Shown one piece after another: positions 21,542 through 34,307 of a stretch of 64,000 bases of DNA (positions are counted from its first letter, which is position 1; every line of letters starts with the position of its first letter). The notes beneath the pieces were generated by a model, which was given only the letters and a program-made list of their open reading frames with translations, had not been told where the DNA came from and did no database searches. Source of the stretch: Linanthus parryae. Lineage: Eukaryota; Streptophyta; Magnoliopsida; Ericales; Polemoniaceae. The stretch covers positions 114,803,504 to 114,867,503 of the forward strand of contig JALGPY010000004.1 in the NCBI GenBank assembly GCA_023055425.1, given 5' to 3'. A program made the position numbers and the translations under genes.

Positions 21542-22908
21542 TCAAAATTCTTTCTGCATGAGCTGGCACATCCGAATGAAACTTTCGTTTCCTCGATGAG
21601 GTACTCCTTTTATGAACCTAGATGTAGCAACGAAATACAGGAGCTGGTTTGTTGTAGCAACTACGGGTTGAGCAAGGTTTCTTGATATTTCGGAGTTGAT
21701 GCGGATAAAACCAAGATCGAGATCTTTTCTTGGTGTTAAAAAATGAAGGGGTGGATTTTGTGACAGCAGCTTTCTGTACAAAGACAAGGGGATCGGGCAT
21801 ACAAGGCGGCTCAGGCATAACATGAGTGGAGTGTGTTGTATTAGTAACAAGTGAGGGGGCGGCTGTTTGCGGTTTGGAGAAGAAGGTTTGGTTACTTTGC
21901 GTCGACAAACAAACTTCCAGTGCACAAGGGGGTGGTTGCGCTCTAAGTCGCTTACTCGAAAAGGTTGCTGGTTTGATTGACATAGCAAAAAACTTTTTGC
22001 TGAGATTCCACCTTGGTGTCTCTGTATGAAGATCAACTGATTTATTGATTGTGACTTTGAGAGTAGGGCATGATTCTTTCGTGTGAACACTTGCAGAGAT
22101 AACACATGTAAATTTTCTCCAATTTGGACTGCAAGGCTTAAGGGTTTCCGGGTTATTTCTATCAACATTCATTTTATCCTAGAGCATGATAGAGAGAATT
22201 GGTGAACGCTTTGTGTATCTCACTTGATTTGTCCGAAATACTAATGTAAGGAACTCAAGCAAAAGATGGAAAGTGAGGGTGCCTGGATTTTTCACGCGAA
22301 CGAGTAGAAACCAGTAGTTTCAATGTTTGTACGGGCACAAAGGACCTACATTTCTTTCAAGGGAGCCGACTGAAATCGCAGTGCCAACAACTCTTGCCTA
22401 TCGTAAGATGCGCGTACAGCTGTTCTTGAAGCCGATTCCACATGATATTTTTGAAGTATCCTTGTCACGAACTTCTGAGGTACCTTTGCAAAATCCCAAA
22501 TATTCGGTATTACTTGCCCCAACTTGTTCTTCTTGCTTCTTGGACAGCGCAATCTTCTCAGTTCATACCCTGAGTTCACATCTTCCAACTGAAAACATTT
22601 TCCAGCAATATTGATGCCATTGTGTCCACCATCTTCAGTGCTTGTTGCCGGGCAATATCGAGAACTTCGCCTGTTAATGTGGGATTTTTAGCGCTTGGGG
22701 GCGGGTTGCGGTTACCCAGTTGTTTTTGGGTTTTTGGTTTATTTGGAAGAACGACTCCAATCGCCGGAGGATGGGTTGCAGTGGTCGTGTTCATAGGAAG
22801 CCGATCTGGATTCTTCAAAGGACTTGTAAAGTGGCTGATTGCTGACCTTCTAGTAATTGTAGAGGATGCTTTTGACTTCGCCGAAATCTTGCCAACGCTT
22901 GAGGACAA
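21542..22908 (-). pseudogene. Unrecognised minus-strand coding relic
   Basis: Overlapping minus-strand frames (22908-22576, 22588-22346, 22172-21618 and 22168-21542) look protein-like in sequence but change frame repeatedly. Visible pieces are a basic, proline-rich part (PKTQKQLGNRNPPPSAKNP), a helical block (GEVLDIARQQALKMVDTM), and CVISASVHTKESCPTLKV, which looks like a decayed zinc knuckle. A LINE ORF1-like or other retroelement gag-like protein is possible, but I do not recognise the family. Confidence 0.35.
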
Positions 22909-22945
22909 TCTGACCGGCTTGTTTCACCGATTTTCCTTCGCATCT

Positions 22946-23045
22946 CTTTGAGAACACAGAAGATCGGGATGCAAAGAGTGTTTATTATCATAAGGCTTTG
23001 AGAACACAGAAGATCGGGATGCAAAGAGTGTTTATTATCATAAGG
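22946..23045. repeat. Perfect 50-bp tandem duplication
   Basis: The 50-mer starting ctttgagaacacagaagatc at 22946 is repeated immediately at 22996 with no mismatch, at the 5' side of the minus-strand coding relic. Confidence 0.95.
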
Positions 23046-23500
23046 GTTTACCAAATTTGTAGATCGCTAGAGATTCGCCGACGCTTTTTCCGGACAACTG
23101 TTTGGTGGAAAGTCGATTTTTGAGTGTTCACGTCTTCTCAAAGCGACTTGGGCTCTTACTTAGAGATGTAGATCGGCCAACAATAGACATGTTGGTGGTA
23201 TTTCTATTTGATTTCGCCTTCTCCATAACTTTGCCGGAGAAAGGTCGGAAATTGTCTTTCTTTCTCATCTCTCTGGTATTTAGAGTATGATTGAATTCAT
23301 TAAAATATATGATTTAGTTAATATTGACGCAATACTGTACAATAATTTTAACTCTATTGTATGATAAAATTATCAATTTTACTACACCACAATCATTCTA
23401 CGGGGATCCAGTTTGAACTTCAAATTTATTTCTCAAATCTCACAACTTATAGAGCGAAGCCACCGGCGTAAAAGATTCATTTTCTAATAAAAGACTACTA
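23046..23500. other. Intergenic DNA, no recognised feature
   Basis: AT-rich with one 62-codon chance frame (23102-23290). No repeat ends or domains are visible. Confidence 0.45.
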
Positions 23501-24480
23501 TCACTTATGTCGTCAAAATGTACCAGGTGGAGGTGTTATCATTGGAGCTGGCTTGCATCGATCCCACCAAGATAATGTCAACAACATAGATGGAGGACGA
23601 TCTTTACCCCAAGGCCAACACAATAAGTTTACATTTTTTACGGTATCCATTAGTTTCTTCCAATCTCTCAGACAACAAAAAAGGAATTTTTTAAAAATAT
23701 AAGGTCTTCTTGAATTTTTGTGCCTACTAATATACTTTACTCGGCATTTGTAACATAGACGAAACAAATGACTTAGAACCATTCATTAAATATTTCAATT
23801 GCATTCGATTGTATGGTTAGTGTGAGCAAAAACTACCAACGGCGACGAATGACTTAGAACTACTCATTTAATTATCTCTCATAGCGTTCATGCAAGTCTT
23901 GTGATGTTCATGGATATAACTAGTTACCATGTTAATGACTTTACTTATACTTATTTCTTTCTCCGGTTGGATCAAGTCATCCGTCCTAAAGAAAGATCAT
24001 CGCCTTCGGATTACATTAGTAGCTCTGGCCACGGAAAAGGATCTCTACTATTCTTTAAAAGTGTAGAAAACTCTAATATATATTTTTTTTAGATTTTAAG
24101 TTACCCTCGATTTTACTTACAAAATTGAAGAGTTGTTATTATTCAAATCATGACTATAATTTTCCATTTAAATTTAATTGAGTTTGAAACCTGTGATTAC
24201 GAATGTCCGGATAGTTGTGACTATTAAAATTAGAATTAAATATAGTTTAACTAAATTTAAAAATATTCCCCTAAAAAAGTTTAAAATTAGACTAGTATGA
24301 AACTATTCAGTTTATATGCAGCTAGAGTGGTAGCTCAAGTGGTGGAGCGTTGGAAGTCCCTGCATGATGTCTCGGGTTTAAACCCGGTTGACGCCAAAAC
24401 AATTTCTCAAAAAAAAACAATCTAGTTTATATCTATTCGAAATAGTATCTCCAAAAATTATTATAAAAAGAAGTCTTAAC
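23500..24480 (+). repeat. Segmental duplication unit U2 (upstream of gene 2)
   Basis: Co-linear homology with 39900-41115. Shared blocks include tagtttcttccaatctc, ctactaatatactttactcg, gcatttgtaaca, gacttagaac, tacttatactta, tttctttctccgg, tagatcaagtcat/ggatcaagtcat, tacattagtagct and tatctattcgaaat. The two copies differ by later insertions: the SINE here and a MITE in the other. Confidence 0.85.
24318..24423 (+). mobile_element. tRNA-derived SINE, copy 2
   Basis: The same ~75-bp tRNA-like head as the SINE at 15360, in plus orientation (gctagagtggtagctcaagt), with a B-box-like ggtttaaaccc, the same caatttctca end and a poly-A tail. TSD agtttatat at 24309-24317 and 24424-24432. The homologous segment near 41060 has a single, uninterrupted site, confirming insertion. 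Confidence 0.85.
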
Positions 24481-24789
24481 CATCCTTCGGGCGTAGTCGA
24501 GTTGATCGGGTTAATATTCTTTGGGCATTTATCTTGAGCTCTTGTTCAAACATTTGTGCAATTCTAAGGCTGTCTACTGACCTCTTCAACTGCGAGTCTA
24601 TCAACCCGAGTTTTTCAGGCTGATTTATCTATTTAGTGTGATTTTGCAGACTTCGGTTTAATCGTCTAAAGAAAAGTTTTTACCAACCAAAGAGAGCACA
24701 ATCTCTGTCTCAAAGAGGTAGATGGAAGAGAGCACAATTGTCTGGTCTCTTGCATCTTAAGATCTCTTACTTCTCTCTCATTTCCAACC

Positions 24790-26005
24790 ATGGTGGACAG
24801 AATGGAGAAGAAACCGGTTTACATCTTCATTGCTCTGTATCTCTTCATGGCCATTTCAGGTACACACACTCTCCCCCTTTGGTACTTTGAGTTTAGTCTT
24901 TTGTAGGTCATTGTGCTGAAAATGAAGCCCAAACACACTCAGATATGTCGATTCAGAAAAAGCATTCTTAGAAGATGTAGATTCTTAATGGCTAGTGAGT
25001 GTACATGGTATTTCCCCAAATATTTGCATATGGTAGTGAATGTGTCATCTGGTTGGGTCTCACTCGTCCAAAAGAGCTCCGCATCTGATACGTTTTGTAT
25101 TTGATTGATCCTCTAGTACATTTTCACAAACAGTTGGTATGCATACGTTGGCTCTCCATCTTTTTCTCACTCAGATATTTTCACCAACAGCTGGTGTGCA
25201 CTGTTAGTCTAGATGTTCTAGGTGTGCACTGTTGGTTTAGATGTCCTAGAAGCAATCTATTTTAGTATAAATATTATTGCAGTCTCGGTAGTTCTTATTT
25301 TTTGAACTGATTTTTGTTGCAGTTGAGGTTTCCGCAACAACAATGACACTCGTCAACAAGTGCTCCCACCCAGTTTGGCCCGGGATCCAACCCAGCGTAG
25401 GCCAGCCCATCCTGGCCCGCGGCGGCTTCAAGCTCCTCCCCCACAAATCCTACCCCCTCGACCTCCGCGCCGCCTGGTCCGGCCGCATCTGGGGCCGCCA
25501 CGGCTGCTCCTTCGACGCCTCCGGCCACGGCCGCTGCGCCACCGGCGACTGCGGCGGCGCCCTCTTCTGCAACGGCATCGGCGGCTCCCCTCCGGCGACC
25601 CTCGCTGAAATCACCCTCGGACACGACCAGGACTTCTATGACGTCAGCCTCGTCGACGGATACAACCTTGCCATCTCCTTCTTACCTATTAAAGGCACCG
25701 GAAAGTGCAGCTCCGCCGGATGCGTCAGCGACCTGAACATGATGTGCCCGGTGGGCCTGCAGGTGAGGTCGCAGGATAAGCGGAGCGTGGTCGCGTGCAA
25801 GAGCGCGTGCTCGGCTTTTAACTCGCCGAGGTATTGCTGTACCGAGGTTTTTGGGTCACCGCAGGCGTGTAAGCCAACGACGTACTCGAGGATATTCAAG
25901 GCAGCGTGTCCGAAGGCGTATTCGTATGCGTATGATGATTCGACGAGCATTGCGACTTGTACCGGTAGTAACTATTTGGTCACTTTCTGTCCCACCCACC
26001 ACTAG
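24790..26005 (+). CDS. Thaumatin-like (PR-5) protein 2
   Basis: Exons 24790-24859 and 25323-26005 with a 463-bp GT-AG intron encode 250 residues, same structure as the gene at 18420. The signal peptide (VYIFIALYLFMAIS), all 16 cysteines, the GHGRCATGDCGG signature and the acidic-cleft E and D residues are preserved, so it looks functional. By eye about a dozen residues differ from copy 1, for example D4R, N8K and T6E in the leader, II to LV near residue 34, P to R in LPAAW/LRAAW, I to F before LPIKG, G to E in CTGVF/CTEVF and P to S in DDPTS/DDSTS. The leader is homologous to copy 1, but homology stops just upstream and no TATA box is evident. This suggests a different promoter after duplication. 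An in-frame ATG at 25343 is inside exon 2 and is not the start. Confidence 0.92.
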
Positions 26006-26133
26006 CTCCGACGACGGCGGCGGTGTTTGGGTCACTCCGAGATCTGTTTGATGGATTTGTCAGTCTGTAGGAGGGATTAATTAGTTATAGCCTTTGTATT
26101 AATTTAAGGAATGTTGTTATAGAGACATTATTA

Positions 26134-27186
26134 CCACTCCTTCCCTGCTCTTTCTTCCTAATTTCCATTTTAGGACGTCCCTGCTCTTTCTTCCCATTTC
26201 TTTTCTGGGTAACCTTAATAACATAAAATGACAACATTACCCTCGCAAATAATACCTACTTTTTTTTCTTTCCCAACCTCACCCACTTTATCTCCCATTC
26301 AACTTATCCTCTCACCACACATTATCACCACAACCACTCAGTAGAGTAGAGAGAGAGACAGAGAGAAAACACCCGAGAGGAAAAACCATGCCTCTCTCCG
26401 CCGCCCGAGCGGTGGTGTTCTGTCCAAAGATGGCTACGAACGGAGGCTGAGGCTGAAGCTGAGACTGAGGCCGACGAGGCTGAGACTGACGACGGAAGAC
26501 CGACGAGGCGGAGACCAACGGTGGAAGACCGGCGGTTCAGATCTTCTCAATCTGCTCTCCTCTCTCTCTCTGTTTGTTCATACAGTTCAGATCTCTCGTC
26601 TCAAGGTGGAGAGAGAGGCTGAGGCGTTGGAAACCAAGCACATCTGGTCCTTCTCCCTCTCACTCAGATCGACGGTGGCTTCGTTGGTGGTACGGCGGTG
26701 GGGTCGTTGGCGGTGACTGGGCTGTGGCAGTGGAAGGTCGAGGGTTCTTCCTGTCTTTCGCCCCCTCCTTCTTTCTTCTCCTTCTTCTCCATCTTGCATT
26801 TTTTGTTATAATCTGAAGATAATGAGTTTAGATCTAAAATTTTTAGTCGAATCTTGTTGTGTTCATGTTGAATTTTCAGTTTGTGTTTTGATGGTGTTCA
26901 TGGATCTGTTCTTTTCTACACCGTCTCTATTTTTAGTTAGTATAGGTAATACTTTAGTTCAGATCCAAAAATTTTGTAAATAATCAGTTAGTTTTGGTGC
27001 CTGGTGGTGTCCTTGTTGATGGTGAGTGGTGGTGATGGTGAGTGGTGGTGGTGGTGGTGGTCCTGTGAGATAGAGGGGACAACATATAGAATTAAAAATA
27101 TTCACAGGGGTATTTTGGTCTTTTCTGTCCCTACCCTTAATCTCCGCGCCCAGCCGCCATGGGAAGAAAGAGTAGGGACAGACTGG
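26134..27186. mobile_element. 1.05-kb TIR element sharing ends with MITE family A
   Basis: The ends ccactccttccctgctc and gagtagggacagactgg are inverted repeats that continue into ctttcttcc/ggaagaaag. They match the ends of the family A MITEs. Flanks are tatta on both sides (26129-26133 and 27187-27191), containing the TA expected for this superfamily. The homologous flank of gene 1 (near 19710-19730) lacks the insertion. Inside is a pyrimidine- and GC-rich stretch with an 80-codon frame (26574-26816) and a ggt microsatellite near 27020-27062. There is no transposase; the interior looks like captured gene-leader sequence. Confidence 0.75.
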
Positions 27187-27254
27187 TATTATTATTCGTA
27201 GGCCTAATGGTGGTATTATTGCTTTGGATTACTGCAGCAGGGGGATGCTTTACT

Positions 27255-28677
27255 TGTAGGGTTTTGATTCATGGATCGCGCAAACGGAAGCATAATCAAA
27301 CAAATAGCCATGCAAAACCCTCCAAGGATCACAAGTCTAGATGCATAACGATAGTGAAGGTAAGAAATCATAAACACACCTTTAGGTTCTCCTTGATGAC
27401 TTCAAACGCGAATAGTGTCACGTTCTCTATAGTTGATCCACGCCTAGAGTTGATCCTAGATCTCCAATCTCCTTGGTGCTAGCTCGGAATGAGAGGAGGG
27501 TGAAGGAATCACGCAAAACGAGACAAAAGAAGGGGCTCGGCCCTCTTTTGGCCGACGGGGACGAGGGCGGCGGCAAGGGGGGCGTCGGCCTCCTTTGTTG
27601 CTTGCTCTCTCTCCTTTGTTCTCTCCCACTCTTGTTATGTTCTCTCTAGAGCATAAGTCATGAGGAAGGAAGGAAGGAGGGTCCTTTATATACTCCAACA
27701 ACTCCATGTTAACTACCTAAATGACTTATTCTAGTCCTACTAGAATTCAATTTAGTCCCTTCCTTGCAAATTAGTCCCTACTAAGTTTGCAAGGGTTTGC
27801 AAAGTGATCCTTCTAATTAATCCAATTAATTAATTCCCAAATCTAGTACAACTCTATATAGCGTGTGACCCCATAGGTTTTATCTAGTTGGTAGCAACTC
27901 TTTGCTAATATGGAGCGGTTTCTAGCAAAACATCAATTCTAGCCAACTAATAGAATAGTCATCTAGACAACCTTGTACAAGTAATTGTCTCATCCCTTTG
28001 CCTCCATATCCGGATTGGACACGAGACATACAAGTCACACTCGTATATCCAATCCCTAGTTTCTCGATCCATGGAATAGCCTTATTCGTGCAAATAACAT
28101 CAATATCCCATATTGATTTATTTGAGTCTGGCCAGACATTCTATAAGCACTATCCTTCGAGTGGCCTAGGATATTTGCTCCCGTTATGTGGGAGGGGCAA
28201 ATCCTCTCTACGTCCACTACGATCTCTAAGCTTGCTTCTCATTGTATCCAGTACACGCCTTTATAACTACCCAGTCACGGTGTAGCGTTTAACGCTACCA
28301 AGATCACAATGATCCACAACTAGAATATCTAGTGACTTCAAGTCTAAGGATGACAATACCATTGTACCCGAGAAGCACTTGTGACTCAACATAACATGTA
28401 TGTAGCCTTCTCGGTGATGGGTCAATCCAGTGCAACATTTCGTAATGCACACCTATGTGTTGGATCGTGATATCTCCATATCAATCCAACCCCATACTAG
28501 TCTATAGATGATTGTCCCATTAATCATTATACTTGACTAGGGATATTTAAGATAAACAACACGATTGTAAATCTAAGGACTTCATTATATTAAATATCCA
28601 ATAAATAATAAATGAATTTTCTAGCCATATACAAATTCATACTAAACTATGTTGCCTCTAGGGCATCTATTCCAACA
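27255..28677 (-). repeat. Copia copy 1, 3' LTR
   Basis: 1423 bp, beginning (plus strand) tgtagggttttgattc and ending tattccaaca; on the coding strand it is the usual TGTTGG...CTACA. Nearly identical to 34323-35745. Confidence 0.95.
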
Positions 28678-28689
28678 GTCTCCCACTTG
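28678..28689 (-). other. Polypurine tract of copia copy 1
   Basis: On the minus strand caagtgggagac directly precedes the 3' LTR; it primes plus-strand synthesis. The same 12-mer occurs in copy 2 at 62501-62512. Confidence 0.85.
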
Positions 28690-28691
28690 CA

Positions 28692-31600
28692 CTAGAGCCA
28701 ATCTGGCGCATCTCGTATGCCCATACTCCTAGTGTGCCCTTCATGCTTCCACTGCGTGAGAGGCTTCGTAAGCGGGTCTAACAGATTATCATCTGTAGGA
28801 ATCTTGCATATCCGAACGTCTCCTCTATCGATAATATCTCGAATCAGATGAAACTTCCTGAGCACATGCTTGGACTTCTGGTGCGATCTGGGTTCCTTTG
28901 ATTGCGCGATCGCCCCAGTGTTGTCATAGAACAACTCCACTGGATCCGCAATGCTAGGGACCACACCAAGTTCAGAAACAAACTTTCTGATCCAAACAGC
29001 CTCCTTTGCTGCGCCATTTGCAGCAATGTACTCAGCCTCTGTTGTAGAATCAGCTACCGTCTCTTGCTTGGAACTCTTCCAGCTCACCGCTGCTTCATTC
29101 AGGCAAAACACATATCCCGACTGTGATCTAAAGTCATCTCTATCGGTTTGGAAGCTTGCATCAGTGTAACCCCTTACACGCAACTCTTCCTCACCGCCAA
29201 ACATCAAGAAAGCATCCTTAGTTCTTCTCAAGTACTTTAGGATGTTCTTGACAGCAATCCAGTGACTCTCACCCGGATTGGATTGGTATCTGCTTGTCAT
29301 ACTCAAGGCATATGACACATCTGGCCTAGTACATATCATGGCGTACATGATAGATCCTATGGCCGAGGCATAGGGAATCCTACTCATGCGTTCCTTCTCA
29401 ATCTCATTGGAAGGACAACCACTCTTCGAAAGAGTGATTCCATGTGACATGGGCAAGAATCCCTTCTTGGAATCTTGCATGTTGAACCGTTTCAACACCT
29501 TGTCAATATATGTACTTTGACTTAGGCCTAGCAACCTCTTAGATCTATCTCTATAGATCTTTATACCGAGTATATAGGCTGCTTCCCCTAAGTCCTTCAT
29601 TGAGAAACACTTTCCTAGCCAATCTTTCACAGATTGCAGCATGGGAATGTCGTTTCCAATGAGTAGTATGTCATCCACATACAAGACCAGAAAAGCTACA
29701 GAGCTCCCACTAACCTTCTTGTAGACACAAGACTCATCTTCGTTTCTGATGAAGCCAAACTCTTTGACCACTTCATCAAAACGTCGATTCCAACTCCTAG
29801 AAGCTTGCTTCAATCCATAAATGGATCGTTGCAGCTTACAGACTTTGTTGGCTTGCTTTGGATCCTCAAAACTCTCCGGCTGTATCATATACACGTCCTC
29901 GAGGAGATTCCCATATAGGAATGCTGTTTTGACATCCATCTTCCAAATCTCATAGTCGCAGTATGCTGCAATCGCAAGTAGGATTCGGATGGATTTGGTC
30001 ATAGCGACTGGTGAAAAGGTTTCATCATATTCAATACCATGAATCTGTCTGAATCCTTTAGCCACCAATCGGCCCTTATAGGTAATCACATTACCATCCA
30101 TGTCGATCTTCTTCTTGAAGAACCACTTGCACCCTATGGGCCGCGCCCCATCAGGTGGTTCCACCAAAGTCCATACTTTGTTGGTATACATGGATTCCAT
30201 CTCGGATCTCGTGGCTTCAAGCCACTTCTGCGAGTCTGGGCCACTCATGGCCTCCTCATAGGTAGTAGGCTCATCATCTATGAGCATCGTGTCACCGGAA
30301 TCAGTTACGAGAAGTCCGTACCTCTCGGGTTCCTGGCGCACTCTACTAGATCTACGAAGCTCTTGTGTTACCTGAACAGGTGGATCCACAACTGCTTGTG
30401 ATTCCTGTTCATGTTCCATAATCGGTTCAGTGATTCGTGGTTCTTGAACTTCTTCAAGTTCTACATTCCTCCCACTTGCTTCTTTAGAGACAAACTCTCT
30501 TTCTAGAAACACGCCGGTCCGAGCAACAAACACTTTGTTCTCGGTTGGATTGTAGAAGTAGTATCCCTTAGTTTCCTTAGGGTACCCCACAAATTTACAC
30601 TTATCCGATTTAGGCCCTAGCTTGTCTGATTGTAAACGTTTTACATAGACATCGCAGCCCCAAATCCTCATGAACGACAGTGTGGGACGCCTCCCACTCC
30701 ACATCTCATATGGTGTCTTCATGACTGATTTAGATGGAACACGGTTAATGGTGAAAGCTGCACTTAATAGAGCGTAGCCCCAAAATGATAATGGAAGATC
30801 GGTTTGACACATCATAGACCGAACCATATCCAATAGGGTTCGATTCCTCCTCTCGGACACGCCATTCTATTGTGGTGTTCCGGGTGGAGTGAGTTGGGAC
30901 ACGATCCCACACTCTCTAAGATAGTCGTCAAACTCTTGGCTCAAGTATTCTCCTCCACGATCCGATCGTAGAGCCTTGATACTTTTGCCAAGTTGCTTCT
31001 CTACTTCATTCTTGAATTCTTTGAACACTTCAAAGGATTCGGATTTTGCCCTCATAAGGTACACAAATCCATATCTACTGTAATCATCAGTAAATGTAAT
31101 GAAGTAGACGTAACCACCCCTGGCTGGCGTGGCAAATGGCCCACACACATCGGTATGTATGAGCGCCAATTGCTCACTAGTCCTCTCACCTTTCTTATTG
31201 AAAGGGGACTTTGTCATTTTTCCCAATAAACAAGCCTCACATGTCTCATATGATTCAAAATCAAATGAGTCTAGTAATCCATCCTTATGGAGTCTAGATA
31301 CACGTTTCTCATTTATATGGCCTAAACGACAATGCCATAAATAAGCAGGATTTAAATCATTTATTTTAATCCGCTTGGTATTAATGTTGTAGACAGGACT
31401 GCTTAGATCAAGGACATAAAGTCCATTAAATAATTGCGCACTAAAATAGTGAATATTATTCAAATAAAAGGAACAACAATTGTTCTTTATTGAAATAATA
31501 AAACCTTCCTTGTCCAAACAAGAAATAGAAATAATGTTTCTGCTCATAGCAGGCACAAACTAGCAATTATTTAATTCTAAAACTAATCCTGAAGGCAGAG

Positions 31601-32642
31601 ATAGCTCGCACACGCCTATGGCCAACGCAGCAACCTTTGCTCCATTCCCGACGCGCAGATCTACCTCTCCTTTAGCCAATATTTTACTTCTCTTTAGATC
31701 CTGCATATTTCGACAAATATGAGATCCACATCCAGTATCTAATACTCATGATGTAGAGACAGTTAAATTGACATCTACAACAAAAATACATGGTGGTGGT
31801 GGAATCACTATTCCAAGCCTCTTGTCCTCCAGATATTTTGGGCAGTTCCTCCTCCAGTGTCCAGGTTGACTGCAGTAGTGACACTCACCCTTAGTCACGA
31901 CCTTGGCAATGCCACCAACAGGCTTAAGGGCTTGTTCCTTGGACTTGGCAACTGACTTGCCTTTTCCCTTGGAGGAAGAGGCAAACTTTTTGCCCTTTCC
32001 TTTATGCACCATCATAATGGCCTTGCCCTTACCCTTGTTGATGCTCTGTTCAGCCGTCCTCAACATGTTGAGCAAATCTGGCAGTGGTTTAACGATCTCG
32101 TTCATGTTATAGTTCATAATGAACTGTCCATAACTTTCAGGCAACGATTGCAACACGAGATCGGTTGCCAACTCTTGGCCGACCGGGAACCCAAGCCGGG
32201 CGAGATTCTCCAAGTACCCGATCATTCGGAGTACATGGGGTCCCACCGGGTTCCCTTCTGCCAGATGACATTTGAACAGTGCCTTTGAGACCTCATACCT
32301 CTCTACCCTCGCCTGCTCTTGGAAGAGCTGCTTTAGATGTTCGATCATATCGGCAGCATTCATGTTCTCATGTTGCTTCTGAAGCTCAGAGGTCATGGTG
32401 CAAAGCATTAGGCAGGCCGCATCATTAGCGTCATCAACACGCTTTTGATACGCCTTTAAGGCAACAGGTGTCTGGTTCTCTGGACCTTCTGGAACATGCT
32501 CCTCTATTGCGTACAGTTTCTTATCTTGCTTGAGAACAATTCTCAAGTTTCTGTACCAATCAAGAAAGTTGGTTCCAGAGAGCTTGTCCTTCTCAAGGAC
32601 AGATCGTAGGGAATGTTGTGAACTCGATGAGTTGTTTGCCAT
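28692..32642 (-). pseudogene. Ty1/copia gag-pol, copy 1, with three stops
   Basis: ATG at 32642 (MANNSSSSQHSLRSVLEKDK). Gag runs to ~31800 with a UBN2-type domain and an intact CCHC zinc knuckle (CHYCSQPGHWRRNC). A TGA at 31746-31748 replaces a Trp just before the protease D-T-G. A second stop (TAG, 31560-31562) lies after the protease and a third (TAG, 30867-30869, Trp in copy 2) just before the integrase catalytic Glu. Integrase has HTDVCGPF, SDRGGEY and SERRNRT (D, D-35-E). RT has LYVDDILLIGND near 29670; RNase H has STTEAEY. Otherwise the frame is continuous to 28692. Such polyproteins package, reverse-transcribe and integrate the element; this copy cannot make a full one without suppression. 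Confidence 0.93.
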
Positions 32643-34307
32643 TTGGAATTCTACAAAAGGAAAATACGCAAGTTTTAGTATTTGTGAATTTTTTTTGACT
32701 ATATTTAATAATGGCTAGTTTATTAAATATAGCTCCCACTATTTTTCTACGGATTAATAACCCTCAAGATATTAATGCGGAAAATATCATTATATTTTCT
32801 AGTGGGCCAAGATCCATCTTTTCATCTCCTTATGAGCTTGCTTTGGCAAGTCACCCATAATTTGACTACTTCTAGGTAGGAACAATTTCCAATTGCATCC
32901 CATATGCAACTCTTGGTTCAATCGGGCAAATAACTCCTTATTTATCCATCCATATGGATAATCCCAATTGATTGCCTCTAGGTTTCTTAATCAAATTAAT
33001 AGCCTAGTTGTGTTCAACCTCTTATCTAAACAATTGCACATTGTTACGTGCCATCGCATTCCATCATTATGAACCAAGTCGCCATGCTTTGGCACGCACG
33101 AACTTGATAAATAATGATGATAATGAGTGTTTAAATAACGAGAAGGCAAGAACACAATATTTAAAATTTGAGGGATTTTTCAATTTTAATTATTATGTTG
33201 ATCAATATCAACTAATCTATCTATTTGAGTTTGGGCACAACTCCAAATAATAGATCCGGGTTGTCTAATTATCTTATTATCCTAATTGCATGCATCATCC
33301 ATACACCAACCACACAAGTAATAAGACAATAAATAAACAACCACAAAACAGAAATTAAACGTGATGTGGATATGACCTTTTCTAGACTAAGATAATTCCA
33401 AGCCAATGGAATTATCTATGAACCCTAAGCAAACACATCTCCATGCGTCTTGATCTTTTGGTCCATCCTTCATAGTCATGTGGGATACTCCATGCTCCAT
33501 GCTCCATCTTTTGTGGCTTCTTTGGCTTTGGGCTTCTTTTCTCCAATCTTGGCTAACAATCTACTTTATCTAGCACTAGCTAATATCTATACTAAATAAA
33601 ATAAATCTCACAAGTTGAGAAAAAAATGGCACGCAGGCCATAAAACCCTAATTAATTATTAAAATTAATTGATCAGCTCGCAGGCCGTAAAACCAAACCA
33701 CAAAATTAAACATCCACATCAAACCACATCCTAAGGCCATATCCAATCACCATGCGATTTGCACATAAACAGTTAAAATCCAATTTTAACGCGCTTGGTC
33801 AATTTTAATTGATTTTAGGATTTCTAGGGTTAAAACGGTCCATGGGCCCAACAATCCAATTGCCCGGGCCCAAACAAAGTGAACCATAAGGCCCTAGGGC
33901 CGGCCCGGCCCAAAACCCGCAAGCTAGGCCCGCGGGTTAGGGCCGCCCGGCCCCTTAGGGCGCCAATCTTGGGCGGCAAGCAAGGGGGCGGTCCCCTAGG
34001 GGGGCCGAACCTCCTTATGGAGGTTGTTTCCAAAACAACCTCCTTGCTTGGAGCCCAAGTTTGGTTGTTTCCTTGTTTTGGGAGAACTCCTTCTTCCCAA
34101 GGATGCCCAAACCCTAGATCTAAGATCCTAAAATTTCTCAAACTCACCAATTCATGCATCCAATGCAAAATTGGGTCTTGTTATGATCTAATTATTGACA
34201 AATTGCATCCCATGCTTGATTTGTCTTGTTTTACGCGATAAACAACAATTTAAGGTGTAAAACAACAAGAATGTAACACATAAACTACGTTTATGCTCTA
34301 TGACATG

